Shown: positions 18,510 through 33,500, counted from the first letter of the stretch. The stretch is 64,000 bases of DNA from Leuctra nigra (GCA_934045905.1 OW203771.1:21584069-21648068); one strand, 5' to 3'. Numbers and translations: made by a program. The notes: a model not told the origin generated them from the sequence alone.

Positions 18510-21500
18510 CTGAGTGAAACATTGTTATATCAATTAGACACGCAAGAATGAAGTGCTTGGAACATAATCCTAACGATTAAGGCAAACCTTTTGTTGGAGA
18601 ATATATTTGTTCACTTTTGTCGGCGAGAAATTCATAGCTTGCACGAACTTCTTTTGTTTTATATCAGCAATGCTAAATTATTGAATTGTCCACCCATTAC
18701 GTTGGCACGTTGACGGGTCAGATTTATAACTTTATTGAGGCAAACCGATGAATTTTTGTAATGTGGGTGATTTCTCTTCGTACTAAAGACATTTCCGGAG
18801 CCTATACATTTTCCCAGGTACTCATTAACTATAAAATATATTAATTAATTTAGTTCTTAGGTTTGGCTATTGATTAATAAATAACACCAGTCGTTGGACT
18901 GTCACAAACCTTAAAAGCTTTTTATTAGCAATATTTGACATGTCAAGAAAAAAAACAAATTTGAAAAACAACATTTCAACTACTCTATGTACTCCCCCAA
19001 ATAATAAATGGTACTCCGTTTTGCGGCTATGTCCTTTCACCGTAAACGATTTTAATAGGTACCCTGTAGAGTGAGAGAGCGCGATAGTTGATGTGCGAGT
19101 GAGAAGAAAGATTGACGAGAGGTTGTCGGGCATCTCACTCACAAGTAGTCTTGTCTCGCTTGCACTTGGTACTAACTGGGGTGGTTCATGCCGAGTTGTT
19201 TTCTGGTGGAGTGGGGTGAGGTGAACTAAAATAGATAACGATGTCAATAACTGCTACCTGCAGAAGATCCTCGATTGATTCAATGCTCGAACTGTCCTCG
19301 CCGTGGTTTACCGTGAATGAATTACACTGATATTTCCAAAATGTTCGAATGTAGTATTTTCAAGGGTTTAATTTTATAGCTATTTGCATAATCATATTGT
19401 AATCGTTGAATGAACCTTTCTAATAGAATAATAATATATTAAATTAAATTCTTGACAATGTCAGCAAACTGACTTGTCAGTTATGCATCAATTCGTCTGT
19501 TTCTTTTGCTTGTTACTGAGGTATCACCCACTGTAATTGCATTCGATTGAGCTGATATTTTGCAAACATGTTGCATCAACTCTGCGGTTTGCAGACCTAC
19601 ATTTTTCGAAATTCGTTTATTGGGTCAAATTGAAATTAATGTCTTCTGATTGGTTGATCAGATCAATTTGAAATTGTAAAACAAACTGTAAGCAAATTGT
19701 AAGACAAAAATTTTCTTAATCGTTACAAAGTTTCCGCGATATCTATTGGTTCCAATTTAAAAAAATATTTTCTATAGGTCGAGAATAAAAAGAAACGTTG
19801 AATTGGTAATTAAGACCAACATTATATCCTATTTTACACATTCTATAAATAGTCTGAAAACTCCAAGATTCAGTGGAAATTCTGACACACATATATTTAA
19901 ATTTGCTATTTTTAAATTTTATCATCGCTTGTCTGAATTTTGATTAAATATGTTGCCTCACATAAGGGCTAATTGCAGCGAATACAACACATCGATTTAA
20001 CCTTCAAAAATGTCTTACTTTCTTTTTTATGTGTGTCAAAATAATGTCCGCACTCGGGGAAAAACATTAATTTTGTGCATTGCCATTTAGAGAAAATGAA
20101 CAAACAGATCATAATATGAAGATCATATGAATATACATTAACAAGTGCGTAGTCTATAACGCATTGATGAGCGAGCCAATTCGTTTTCCACGTGAATTGA
20201 TTTGCGATTGCATGTTTCTAAGATACAAACCTTGGAATGAGCCGAAACGAAAGGCGTCAGAGAACCAGTAATGAAATATCCTGACAATTCCTTCAAGAAA
20301 TTTGACAAATATTCCAAACACTCATAAAATGTCCGTTTAATGTCAATAACTCTTGAAATTAACGAAAGATTAGAATGATAATATTACAGGGGACCGCTTC
20401 TAGATGACATTAGTGTGTTCAGATTTTCAGATCGATTGGTTGAACGGTTTGTTCTAGTCACTGCCGACAAAAATACAATAAAAACACACATAAAAAAAAA
20501 CAGAAAGTATCCCCAATTTATAAGTGACACAAGAAGCATGTAAAAAATACATAATTGAAATTTTATGTCACATTAAAACACACAAAAATATAGCACAGTG
20601 GTGACGCTCGCTATTCTCGCACAATAAATTCAATTGCAAGGTAAAACCGCACAACCAATCGATCTGAAATTTTGCACACTTACTAAAGTAATCTGTGCGG
20701 TCCCTGGGATCGATTTTGAACGGTATCCTGTGATTGGTTCAAATTTTAAAATAATTATCTTTCGATTGGTTATTCCGATCGATTTGAAATTTGGCAAAGT
20801 CATTGCAACCAACATTGTCCCCAATCTTACACAAATTCAGTAAAATCCTCCCATCGGTTAAAATTTAAAACAATCTTTCCTGTGATTTTTTAAAATTAAA
20901 CTAGTACAAATTTATCGATAAACTTAAAACTTTGCATGTTCATTGGTAACAAATATCTAAAATGTTGGTACAACATTTTAGGTATTTGTTTGCTATGTTG
21001 AAGACTAATCTGTCGTTATTTCAAAAGTTATTGTCATTTTAAGGACATTTTATTCTATAATCTTGAAATATTCCAAAAGTGTATACTACATTTTCATCCT
21101 TGCCTTCTTAATGCTGCAGAAAGCATATAGAAAAAAAGCAAAGCATATAGAGCAGCTGTTACTTGCAAGCGCATATCAAATCGGATTCAGTACGATGGCT
21201 CGCTCATCAACGCGTTACACTGAGCGTTTTCCTAGTTTTTAAAACTTCGGTTGAATCATATAAAATGACAACTCGACTTTTCGATTGACAATCTTCTCAC
21301 CTTACCCAAGAAATAAATAACATTGATCAATATAATAAATGATGATATCATTATTGGAAGGACATTTACTGCTTATGGCAGATTGGAATAAGTCTATATA
21401 TTCCATTTAATTTAATATTTTGATAATTTGTTTTAATTTATGTAATTAAGAGCATTGTTATAAGTTATTCGTATCAAAATCGCTTTATTGTCACTCAGTT

Positions 21501-24500
21501 TTGAGGGTGGGAGGCAAAGGGGGTTTGACGCCCCTTTTATCACTACTTGAAGTGTTCTAAGAAGAATGCGAAAACATTTTTTGATATAAGATTTGTTTGG
21601 AATTGACCTGTTGACTTAGTTTCTAATTTAGTACCATTATTATTTTGATGTTATTTCATTTGTAAGAATGTGTACTTGACTGGTCATTTGACAACATTGT
21701 GGTGACTACTTATACATGAAGATAAAATCGTAACTGCATTTCTTCTTTCATTACAAAGGTAGGATCATCAAACAGTACGTTTTAATGTGATATTTTCGAA
21801 TTTGTTATACAAAAGAAATTCTAGATTACCTCTCTGGTTATACCTAGGTCATCCTTGGTTACACCACAGATTTATTGAAACGCCAATGCATGGTAATTTT
21901 TTACCTTTTTTAACTTGATCCTGAATAATACTTGCATTATGAAGAGTATGTTTTGTAAACTAATACTTACAAAATCAAGTAGTTCTTTTGTGTCTATTAA
22001 AATTATATTGTAGTGTAGAAAATTATTTACTACAAACTCATTAGTCATTTTAATTTCACATTATATATAAATGTCACATTAATCACATTTATCACAGCAA
22101 TTATTCAGTCATAAATTATTTAATTTTATAAATGAAAGCAGTGTTGGGGAAGGAACTTTTAAAAATAACTAGGACCGCGCTACTTTTTTGGGGAACTCTT
22201 GAGTGAACGCGTTCACATTTGTTTACAAGAAACGTGAACGTCAAACGTTTATTTTAACCGTACGAACCGCAGTTTCCTTCTTTTGTAATTTCGAATTTCT
22301 ACTATAAATATTCTCGATCTTGCTCGACCTGAAAAATTTCAAACTCGCACAGCCCTATATACTAATATCTTTCACACACATCAATTATCTTCTTAATTAA
22401 TATTATCATCAAATAAAATTGTGAAATAGTGGATAAATATCATTTTAGTGAGTAAAATGGTGAAAACAATTGCGGTTCATGGGGTGCTCTTGAGTATTTA
22501 ACCCTTGAATTTTCTTTAACTTTTAAATGTTGTCAAAAGAAGACATTTCAAAAGAAATTATATTCGTTTTTAAGGAACTAGAACTTTTATTACCCAATTC
22601 TGAATAAAAGAATTTGTACTTTCAAAATTTCATATATTTGGTCATGAACTGAACTTCAAAATATATCATTTTAAAAAGGAACTTCCTCAACACTGGATGA
22701 AAGTGCAAACTATAGAATACATTTTCTTCTACACTATATACACATCTTTTATCAGTAAATGCGCTATCCTATTTAGTGGATATTTTTGGTGTTTGAATGT
22801 GATGTTAAATTTCACTCATTGCTATTTAACAGGCTTTTGTGTCGTTTATGAACTATAGCTGACACGACAGTTTGCTGGCAAAGCAATGAATTTATTATTA
22901 TTTTATATCTGTTTGAAGTCAATTCAAATTGCAAAATAGAAAATAATAGAAAAAATAATAATAATAGATTTTTTATAGAAAATTATGTAACACGTTTTAC
23001 ACAATCGAAGATTTAATAATGAATAATGATATACTGGGTTTTAAGGAAAACTTCCAGTGGAGTCAGGATGATAGCATAATGAATCTTTCCTATCATAATG
23101 AATAAGTCTATAACTATCAAATAATTAACAATGAAGCAAGATATAAGTACAAATGGTTGATAATAAAATAAAATTAATAATACCGGGAGTATACTTTAAA
23201 GGCATCGGAACAAATGATCAATCGCTTATAAATTTGGAATAAAATGGTCTCGCATAATACCTATAATGATTTTATAAAACTGAAATTAAAATGTTTTTTT
23301 ATAAATGTTTTAACTAAATTGAAACGTTTACAAAAGGAATACAACATTCTGATATTGTGCCCGATCATTAGTCCGATGACCTCTATTTCATCAACCGAGT
23401 ATTTGGATTTGAAATAGTCGATAGTCGGTATATAAATCGCCTTCTTCTCTCTCCATCTCTTCTGTTGTTTGTAATATTCTAATAGAAAGGTTCATTCAAC
23501 GATTACAATATGATTATGCAAAAAGCTATAAAATTAAACCCTTGAAAATACTACATTCGAACATTTTGGAAATATCAGTGTAATTCATTCACGGTAAACC
23601 ACGGCGAGGACAGTTCGAGCATTGAATCAATCGAGGATCTTCTGCAGGTAGCAGTTATTGACATCGTTATCTATTTTAGTTCACCTCACCCCACTCCACC
23701 AGAAAACAACTCGGCATGAACCACCCCAGTTAGTACCAAGTGCAAGCGAGACAAGACTACTTGTGAGTGAGATGCCCGACAACCTCTCGTCAATCTTTCT
23801 TCTCACTCGCACATCAACTATCGCGCTCTCTCACTCTACAGGGTACCTATTAAAATCGTTTACGGTGAAAGGACATAGCCGCAAAACGGAGTACCATTTA
23901 TTATTTGGGGGAGAATTGTCAAATAGCTTTGTTAAAATCAATCAATAAATAATAAACCTTGGATTATAAAAACTAAATCACCTGTTGCCACCTTTCAATT
24001 ATTTCTGCTTTAAAATATAAATATATTAACGGTAAAATATATCGATAAAATATACGATAAAATATACGATATAATATACGATAAAATATATCGTCAAAAA
24101 AGCAGAGAATCACAGCTATTTTGCGTGCCATTAAGATGGCGACGGCAACAATGAGATGACATCACATGCAACCTATGAATTGCCCTTCAGTAAGTTTTGA
24201 CGTCAGACTAATGAGCCAATCTTACAAATTTTCTTGAAAGTTTTCATGAAATGACAAAAGTGGTAATTCCTTTGGTTCTGCCATGAGTCATTTTATTGAT
24301 GTTAAATGATGATTATTGACTGAACATTATTCTCAGATAGAAATGCCCTGAACTTGCATTTTGAATTACCTAATAGTTCTTGATCTATGACCTATTCTAT
24401 AACTTGGAAATCCCCGTTTCGGCCAGGATCAGATTCGGAATAATGTTAATCCACATGGCCGTGAATCTGACTCCGGTCGATTCCGGAATTTTAAAGTTAT

Positions 24501-27500
24501 AGAATAGGGAAGTAGTGAAGTAGTGACGTCACAATTCTTACTTGTTGTAAACAGCGTTGGCAACAACAACAACGTATCGTTCACTTATCAGTGTTCCAAC
24601 TCCTTCCCAATTCATGTTCATGGGTTTTGAAGATTTCTTTTTGCTGTGACTGACAGCAGCCTAAAGAAAACAACGTGTAAGTCCATCATTGCAGGTAATT
24701 ATCATATCATAGTGTTGCTCAATAAGTACACTCGTCAAAACAAAAAACGATCGCTCAAATAAATCTGACTGGCTTTGAAAATATTAGATCACATCTCCAA
24801 GCAATCTCCTTGTGTCAATCTAGAAGGTAACCATTTCTCATTTCAATGATAACAAGCATTGATTGAAGGAACGTGACCAGCAGTCATTCAAATTTGTCCA
24901 ACGATAATTTATTTCCTTTTTCATAGATTTTGATCACTTATCATTTGTAGCAGGTGTAACTCGAGTCAACGATGACTTTCTTTCAATCAATAATGATACA
25001 CTGATTGAGATAGAACAATCATGCGTCCTATTCTATAAAGAAAACGAAATCCTTCCAGCCTAGAATCATTTCGCGACCATCAGGATAATATTGATCTTAA
25101 ATGATTCCAGGCCGGAATGATTTCATCATCGTTATGCCCACTGAACGGATATTATACAATCATTATGAAACTTATGAAACTGCATAATTCCAGAAGTACA
25201 AACTTCTCCTTCAAGTACTTCAATTGAAATGGTTTGTCGATGAATGGTTGTCAATCATTCTACAATCAACTTTGAATGAAAGAAGTACAATGTGTTTCAA
25301 AGAAAACTGATTATGTAGTACATTGGGTCGAAGTAAAAGCGATTCTAAATCAACAGACTGGCTGAGAAAGATTTGATGGCGTCCACCGATGAAGTCTCCG
25401 CGTCATTTAACTCTAGTAAGGTGAGATCTGATTTCATTGATTATAACAAGAATTGTTTGTCAAGGAACCAGACAATCCGTTTCGTTCAATTACCGTTTTG
25501 CAAAGTGTACATAACTCGAGATGCAGGCTGGTTATAGGTACCTGTACATTTTTATGAAGATTTGAAAGAAAAGTAGGAAGAACGATGAAACTGTAATCTT
25601 CGACTTTCTCCTCATTGTGCTAGAAGGTAATGATGTGGGTCTACTCAAGTTCAGTCCCTCCAGGGACTCTCAGTCTTACCAAGTGCGGAAACTCCATGGG
25701 CCTGGTGTATCTCCGGAATGTGAGTTGGTTTGCAGAATCCATGGCACATGTGGATCCGTTCACATTGTCGGGCTCGACAGGTTGGTAGACGGCACGCGCG
25801 TACTGATCGCATTCTGTAACGTTCACAATTTTAGGGTTGGTATAGATGGCACGCGCGTACTGATCGCATTCTGTAACGTTCACATTTAGGGTTGGTATAG
25901 ATGGCACGCGCGTACTGATCGCATTCTGTAACGTTCACATTTAGGGTTGGTAGACGGCACGCGCGTACTGATCGCATTCTGTAACGTTCACATTTAGGGT
26001 TGGTAGACGGCACGCGCGTACTGATCGCATTCTGTAACGTTCACATTTAGGCATTCAGCTCGTCTTTCACTATTAGCTAGAGTACTGTTCAGAGTCGGCT
26101 GCACTCGAATAAATACTGGAGATGATAATCTCAAGGGTATGCAGGGAAAGAACGCTGAATATAAATCACATCACTTTCAGATGAAAGTGGTTCTAAGTTT
26201 GTAAAAATATCAGTCCCGATTCCAGTAACGGTTCCTGGAAAAAATAAAATAACGGTTCCGATTCCGGTTTCGGTTCCATTTCAGTCCAATAAGGGTTCCG
26301 ATCTGTTCCATCAAATATTTGAAATTATTAGCATAAAATTTCAAAAATTTCAAGATTTTAGAATATAATGCCGTTAAATGACAATAAATTTTTGAAAGTA
26401 ACGACAAAGCAGTCTGAAAACTTACAAAAATACCTAAAACGTTGGTCCGAATGTCCACGCAAAGTTTTAAGTTGATCGGACTAGTTGAAACTAGTTGATG
26501 TAGTTTAAATTAAAAAAAAATGTATTCATTAATTTTTATTTGAACCAATCAACGGATTTTCATGAAAGTTATAAAGACGGCCTCAAAAACTGAAAAATTT
26601 CGATTTGATACGTAGAACGGTGTGAGCTACAGGCTATTTTCATTTATCAAACAATAACAGGATCATGTTAAAAAACGATCTAAGTGACCTCATAAATTAC
26701 ATTAGTGTGTGTGCAAAATGTCTGATCGATCAGTTGAACCTCGGTTTAACCTGGGAAGCAGACAAAAAAACACACAGAGAAAGTGCCTTAAGAGTCCAGT
26801 GGTGCTCGACGACGGATTTCGAAACAATTTCGGTACGTCATCAATAGTTAATGGTTTTTACATGTGTGATAAATTTCAAATCGATCGGTTAAACGGTGTG
26901 ACCCGGGGTGCGATCACATAAAATGATAACTTAAGTCCCTAGAAGGCCGTGAATAACATTGAGATGAGAAGCTTGTCACCGTGACAAGAAAGTTCTCATT
27001 TTATGTAATCCCACCCCTGTATAGCTACATAAGAGACAAAACAAAACAGAGGCCCGTTACAAAAGAGCTAAATATTAAAAATTTTACCATTTTCATAATC
27101 ATTTTATAAAACTTGTTTACTATTTAGATTACTTACTTCTCTCACTCAATGATTTTGCCTTCGGTTGGATTTTAGCCTTCACACCATGGTCTGTAGACAA
27201 ATGACATAATATATAAGTATTAATTGGAAGGACGACAATAAAGGAACACAGTCGTCTTTGATCTAGGTACTCGAAATGTAATTTGAGTTTCTGACCATAT
27301 CCCAGAGAAGAAATGATTATCTTTCAAACACTGCAAACTTTTAGTTTTAGAGATGTATTTTTTAGCTTTAGATATTGCCCCAATATTTACCAGTTGATAT
27401 GTAACTATTACTTAAGTGAGCTAACGCTTACTTGAGAAGAAGAATTTCTCCAAAATTTTAGAGTTTTCACATTTCGCTCTCTCTCGGAACATATATTAGC

Positions 27501-30500
27501 AATGACCTTTCCTTACCTCCACATTAGTCGAATAAACATGGGCCAACGAGTCTCAAAATATCGAGTGCGTTTTGTTTATGAACACATAAAGTACTAAAAG
27601 CTCACAGAAAGTTGTGTCAACACTTAAAATTCAGCTTTACTCAACAAAAAAAGAACTTTCACCATGGCAACATAATTGTACATGTAAAACTTCACTTTTC
27701 AGATGTAAAAACGTAAAAAAAGCAGAAAAACCCTCATAGCTCAGTAAAACATCCACGAAGGTATACATTGAAAAATGTATAATGAAATATTGCATCTGAT
27801 ACAATATGCTATAGTGATTTTCAAAAAATTCTTTACGTGTGATATCAGAATTAATATACTTTTGAAAATATCAGCATGACTTTTTCAGTATGGTCGCAAT
27901 GTTAAACTGAGAAAGAAAAACTGTAACTTTGAAGTGATATATCTCGAATATATCTCGTTGTTGCGAGTACAGTCTGGGAATTGTGTGTCGCTCCCCCTCC
28001 ATTCACCCCCCACCACATTCAAACCAGTTTACCATGCTATCGGTTGCCGGAGGGGGGAGAATCGAACGTAAATGCATGGAACGGGAAGAAGGAGGGTGAT
28101 CGACACACATTTTCACGACCATACCTACCGTCCTCAGTTATCAAAGACCATTAAGAAAGTATAGACATTATTGGGACGGAAGGAAATCCACGGGCTAATC
28201 CCAGAACCCCATAATCATTTACTTACATTTCATCCGAATGAATTCAATGTATTCGGAGATTTGCGTGAAGCCGTTGTACGTCTGTGCGTAGCAGATACTT
28301 TTTGTCGCCGGTGGAGCGAAACTTACGCTGACGATCCCTTGAAGGTAATACCTCCATGTTGTATTGTCTTTGAAAACCAGTCCTCCGCCCGAATCTCCTC
28401 TACAGACACTTGTACTTTTGTTCACATAGCCCGCACAGAATCTGTCAAGGGAGAAATACTGCTTGGCGCTCTCTGGTACGGCGTTGTAGCATTCGTCTAT
28501 ATCTACATATGGCAATGATGCTTTCTGAAGCGTTGCAACGAGCTGTCCATCCCCAGTGTAACCCCAACCAGCAACCTGAAGGATATCAATATTTTTATCT
28601 ACGGATACGCTCTAGAATTATAATAATGTCAATTGTCAATTGGAAGATCACACAAAGTCAAACCTGTTGTGTGCACAGCCTCTATACAAATTAGGTTTCG
28701 ATGGTTACCCAATGTGTCATAGAGATAATATCAGATTGCCAAATAGATCGCACGTTCAAAATGGAACATGTCATGTCGTTACAAATCTGTTACTATTGTT
28801 ATTTATTACCGAAAGACGTAAAAACATTATGTCAGATATACATATCATAACATATAAAATACTCGTACATCCATATTTAAGGAGAACGTAATAAGATAAT
28901 ACAGTTATGTTTGAACGTAGTAAAAGTTTCTGTTCTCTTCACACAATAGGCCTGACCTTATGTAAAAGGCAGTAGATATCTATGTTTCTCTAACATTTAT
29001 CCCTGTTTGAGGTTGGTGGTGTTAATATGCCACGTTTCATGTAAACGGGGAAGTAAATAACAAGTATGTAAATATTTGTTAATTCATGTAAATTCCAAGT
29101 ATTTACACTTGGTAAATACTGTGTATTTTATGTGAGGAGATAGGAACTACTCCAGGGTTAAACCATAGACATTGTACAAGCCGAAGGCTATACAATGTCT
29201 TGGGTTAAACCCAATAGTGAGTGTAGTGGAGTATATCTCTAACACGTCATTATTTAGTGTTAACACCACAATCATTTTCAATGGAAAGGAAGTAGTAAGC
29301 TTAAAGTTCTTACCTCTCCTAATACACCTGGTGACAGTTGATCATGGTATAAAATCTTATTCCAATCCATGCAGACAACATTGACATTGTCCGTCATCAC
29401 AACTGATGTGTTAAGTTTCAGAAGAGCGATGTCAAACTGGTGGAACGTTGCCTTGCCTTGGTAACGTTTTGGTACAAAGATTTTTTTCGCATGCATTATC
29501 TGGGCAGAGTCGTCTTCTATGGCATAAAAATCCCTGTACTGTTTTCCTAACCCTACCATTAATTCTTCAGGATTCCTTTGTTTTCCAAAGTCTTCATTCC
29601 ATACACAATGAGCAGCTGCAAAATAACAGAATAACAATAAATGCTTCTATAATTTATATTTTACACGATGATGTCTTAAACTTGGTAAACGCTCAGTGTC
29701 ACATTGATGAGCGAGCACTCCTAGAAATTGTTTGAAAATAAGCTGAAATATCAATACACTGCAACTATACTGCAAACCAGAGCATTGTCTTCACATGTAC
29801 GAAAACAATCAGCTCGAACAGAGAAACTGTGTGATCTGAATCTCGTCAACATCCAGGAAAGTGCAAGCAAATTAACAGAATATGTCCTATTCTATTCGAA
29901 AGAGTACAAAGAACCCGAGCGTCCGAAGTCGCTCAAAATTAGCAACTACATTGATACAGAGCAAACTTAAGCAAACGTAAGTTTGGATTTCATATTGTTA
30001 ATTTCATCAAAGTTTAGAGAGTTTAGGGAAGATTAGATTATTATATTAAATTATTATGGTTTAACGGCGCGTCAACGACGAAGTTATATTGCGCAAATTA
30101 TTTTTACTTTTAACTTTGTTGATCATAAGTGGAGGACATGGGAAGGGGTTGACCTAACGGGCCCGAACCGGGGGAGTCTAAAACTGGTGGGAAAACCAGC
30201 TAAGACCGGGGGGGGGGGGGGGAGGTTTCTGGCCGGTGGAGCCCGAATTCAGGGAAATCACCATCTCGACGAGGGGGAGGCTGTCCTGTGGCCTGAGAGG
30301 CCCGCGAATTTGGGGAGGGCATGGGACTAGCTCGACCCTGGACTGCACTTAGTTGGGACTAACTCGTGATATGAGGCGGCCCCTTAAGCCCCACCACCGC
30401 CTCAAGGTAGCAGTCCATTGGTGAGGAGTAGGGAAGATGAACCGTTCAAATGGGAGAAATTCGACACGCGAATCGTAATTTCTATCAAGTATGTTTGCTC

Positions 30501-33500
30501 AGGGGCATATTACCCATTAGGTTACTTAGGCTATAGCCGAGAGGCGCCATCTTCTAGGGGGCGTCGCGGCGTCAAATAAATGCCAAATTATTTAAAAAGT
30601 ATGAAATCATAAACAAACTTTTAATAGGAAAATGTGCTATAACTTGTGTGAAGACAATAATTAAAGTAGTGTTTTTAAAAGAATGGGTGGATGATCCCCC
30701 CCCCCCCCCCCCCTACGCAAGAGGTAGGGTACCTAACTTGAGGCACCTATATTACAATGATTTAGATAGAAAAAGACGCTATTTCCTCGCCGCAGATTCA
30801 ATCAAAAAGTGTATACATTCTAAAAACAAACATCCCATTTTAGGAAGTCTCTATGTTTACAGCGTCGTTCAGTGATTATAAGAGAAAGAGCACCATTGAA
30901 ATAGACAAGGTGGAATAGTTTCCTTTTCGGGGGGGGGGGGGGGGGGGGGAGGAGGCTAATGTGAATTAGCCTAGGGGCGCCAAACTGTTTAATCCGCCCC
31001 TGTGTTTGCTTGTACAACGTCTGCCCACGCGTTGCTGCCATAGCGCTACTGTCGAAGTGCACGTCTGGCGGGCGGGGAATCGTGTCCCCTCCTCCCTCCG
31101 CTACCCCTCCTCATCGCTAATCTTTGTAGTTACAACAAGATTCATGGATCATAGCTTAGTTCACAATAGTAAGACACGGTTCGCTCACTTGACTAATGAA
31201 AGTGAAGCCTTTCCAGGTACTCAGCAATTTTCGTCATTTTGATGGAATAGCGCTTATATCAGCTACTGGTGGTAAAAATATGAACTAATATGATAATTTA
31301 TCCATTGAGTCGTCGTTCACTATGGAGATAATAGATGGAGCTCATAAAAAAAACGAATTTCCCCAATCACACGGTCTGAAAAGGCTTCACTTCAGCCAAT
31401 GTTAATGGTATAGGAGTAAACGAAACCTTAGTAGTATGATATGACGGTAGTTATGATGTCCATGAATCTTGGTTACAATCCATCTCGCTTGCACTTCAGT
31501 CAGTGATATTCCTTCACTCTCTCGCGAAGGGCAAGGGAGAAGGGAGCTGGGAACTAGAGCAACACCGTGGCGATATCCCGTGGTGAGACGTTCTACAAGC
31601 GTTTGTACACTCAACAAATGATAAAACGGTATTTGAAAGAAATGATTTACTAAAAAGAATGTGATGGCATCATCCGATACTCCTTACCTACTTCAAGTAG
31701 GTGAGCTCTGATTTCATTGATAATAACAACACTGTTAAAAATTTCAATGTTATTTTACATATACTGTATATGGCAGCCAGGTTCTCCAATACATTATATG
31801 TAAAATTGACACTACATTGTATTGTTAAAATTACAAATGCATGTAGTGTTATTTTACTTTGACAGTTCATGAATTTTTAGTCAACCAGGTACATGTATTA
31901 AAACAACACTGACCCCTATATTTGTCAAAACATCATTGGAATTATATCACTACATTGTATTGTTAAAATTACAAATGCATGTAGTGTTATGTTACAACCA
32001 AAAAAAAAAAAATTATTGATTACTCAACTAGTTTTAATCAGATTTCATTTCTGTAAACGGAATTGCAAGGACAATTTTAAGTATGGTTAGTACACTAATA
32101 CAAATTATTTCACCCCAACCGGCCTCGAACCTGCGATCTTGTGTGTAGAACCTCATAGCGCTAACCCCGGGACCACGGCGCCAAGTGAGGAACAGAGCGG
32201 TTGAAACTGTTCTCGATCAGTTGAGTTAGAAAGTTATGTTTGTGGGCAAAATTAATTTTCACGAGTTATGAACATAATAATTATAGCGTTTATAAATTCC
32301 ATTAGTCTGTAAGTTATGTCTCTTTATTACTTACCGTCATTTTAGATGTGCAATAAAATACCATACATTGGATTGTTAAAACTACAGCGGATGTATACCT
32401 GTGAAGTTATCTCCTGTCCCTGTCTAATTGCCGGCTCAGCGGAGATGTCAGTTGACATCCGTGATCATTAGTAAGAGGGCTACCGCGTTCAGGTAGAAAA
32501 GCGCATATCGTATGATATTTTAGTTGCAACTGGACTATTATCTTTTACTCTTCTCAGCCTGTGTTTATTTAACACAACAATTTCGTTTAAAATGAACTAC
32601 TTTCATGATAATTTAAATGATACTTTGTAGCACTAAACTAAAATTAGCAATATTGTCAGTGTAATTTGAAAAAACATATCCATAATTGTATATTAAACGC
32701 TACAATGTCTATGCAAAATTACAATATTTTACTACAGTGAAGGATTGATTGTTAAGGAACCTTACCACAGCTAATCCGTTTCGTACAAATACCCTTTTAT
32801 GATTTTTGTGTGTGTACTTATATATTCTCAGCCCGCGGTGACCAAATCGCGTCGAACATTTAAGCACGCACTTTGAGCATCTTCCCTACTCTCTAATCTT
32901 TGTTTCATCTTTTCTACCTGTGACGACCAGCCTCGGGTGAATGAGTGTCCCTCCACATTCCAATGAGTAAGTATCATCCTTCAGCTTTTTATAGAGAGCA
33001 GCGTGCCATGGATACTGCCCTTCAGTTGTCTCCTCACCACCAGCGATGTATGTTTTTATTATGCTGTTGTCACCATAGCTGTTGCCTTGAAGACCACAAT
33101 CTGGAACTAATACAGAGGTATTGGACCTCATTGGCAGCCTGCAGTGGCATAACTACCGGGTGGCTGGGGCGGCAAAATGCCAAGGGTCCAAGCACCACGG
33201 GCACTTCTCAAATAAAGCAGAATTTTATTTACTTTTCCAAATAAATGTTTCCGAGTATTTTTTTACTTAACGTGGTATACATTGCTTCCAAAGCAGAGTA
33301 ATAATTTGTATGTAGAGTGAAAATTCTGATTGATTCTATTCTGATTCTATTTCGGCTAATGTTTGAAATTTGGAGGATTATTTTATGTCAAATTCAGGCA
33401 CAAAGTTAAGTGTAGTGATTGGTGGCAATTTCACGAATGTTAAGTGCGAACATGTTTTAACAACGATTTGCCAGACCCTTAGATCTCAATGCTTTTAGGT

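Larger units (their letters stand above)
18992..23913. mobile_element. 4.9-kb element with 439-bp terminal inverted repeats
   Basis: CTCCCCCAAATAATAAATGG at 18992 begins an arm to about 19430 that recurs inverted at about 23475-23913 with very few differences seen, so the copy is young. Both arms contain the same open frame, an arm shadow rather than evidence of a gene. The 4-kb interior is AT-rich and without a recognisable transposase; it carries a Helitron-like copy and a hAT-like copy. I could not find a target duplication. Lies in intron 8' of protease copy 2. Confidence 0.75.

Noticed and set aside
18867..19247. 126-codon frame also found inverted at 23658-23948
   Set aside because: Both are the terminal inverted repeats of one element; identity reflects the repeat arms, not a conserved protein.
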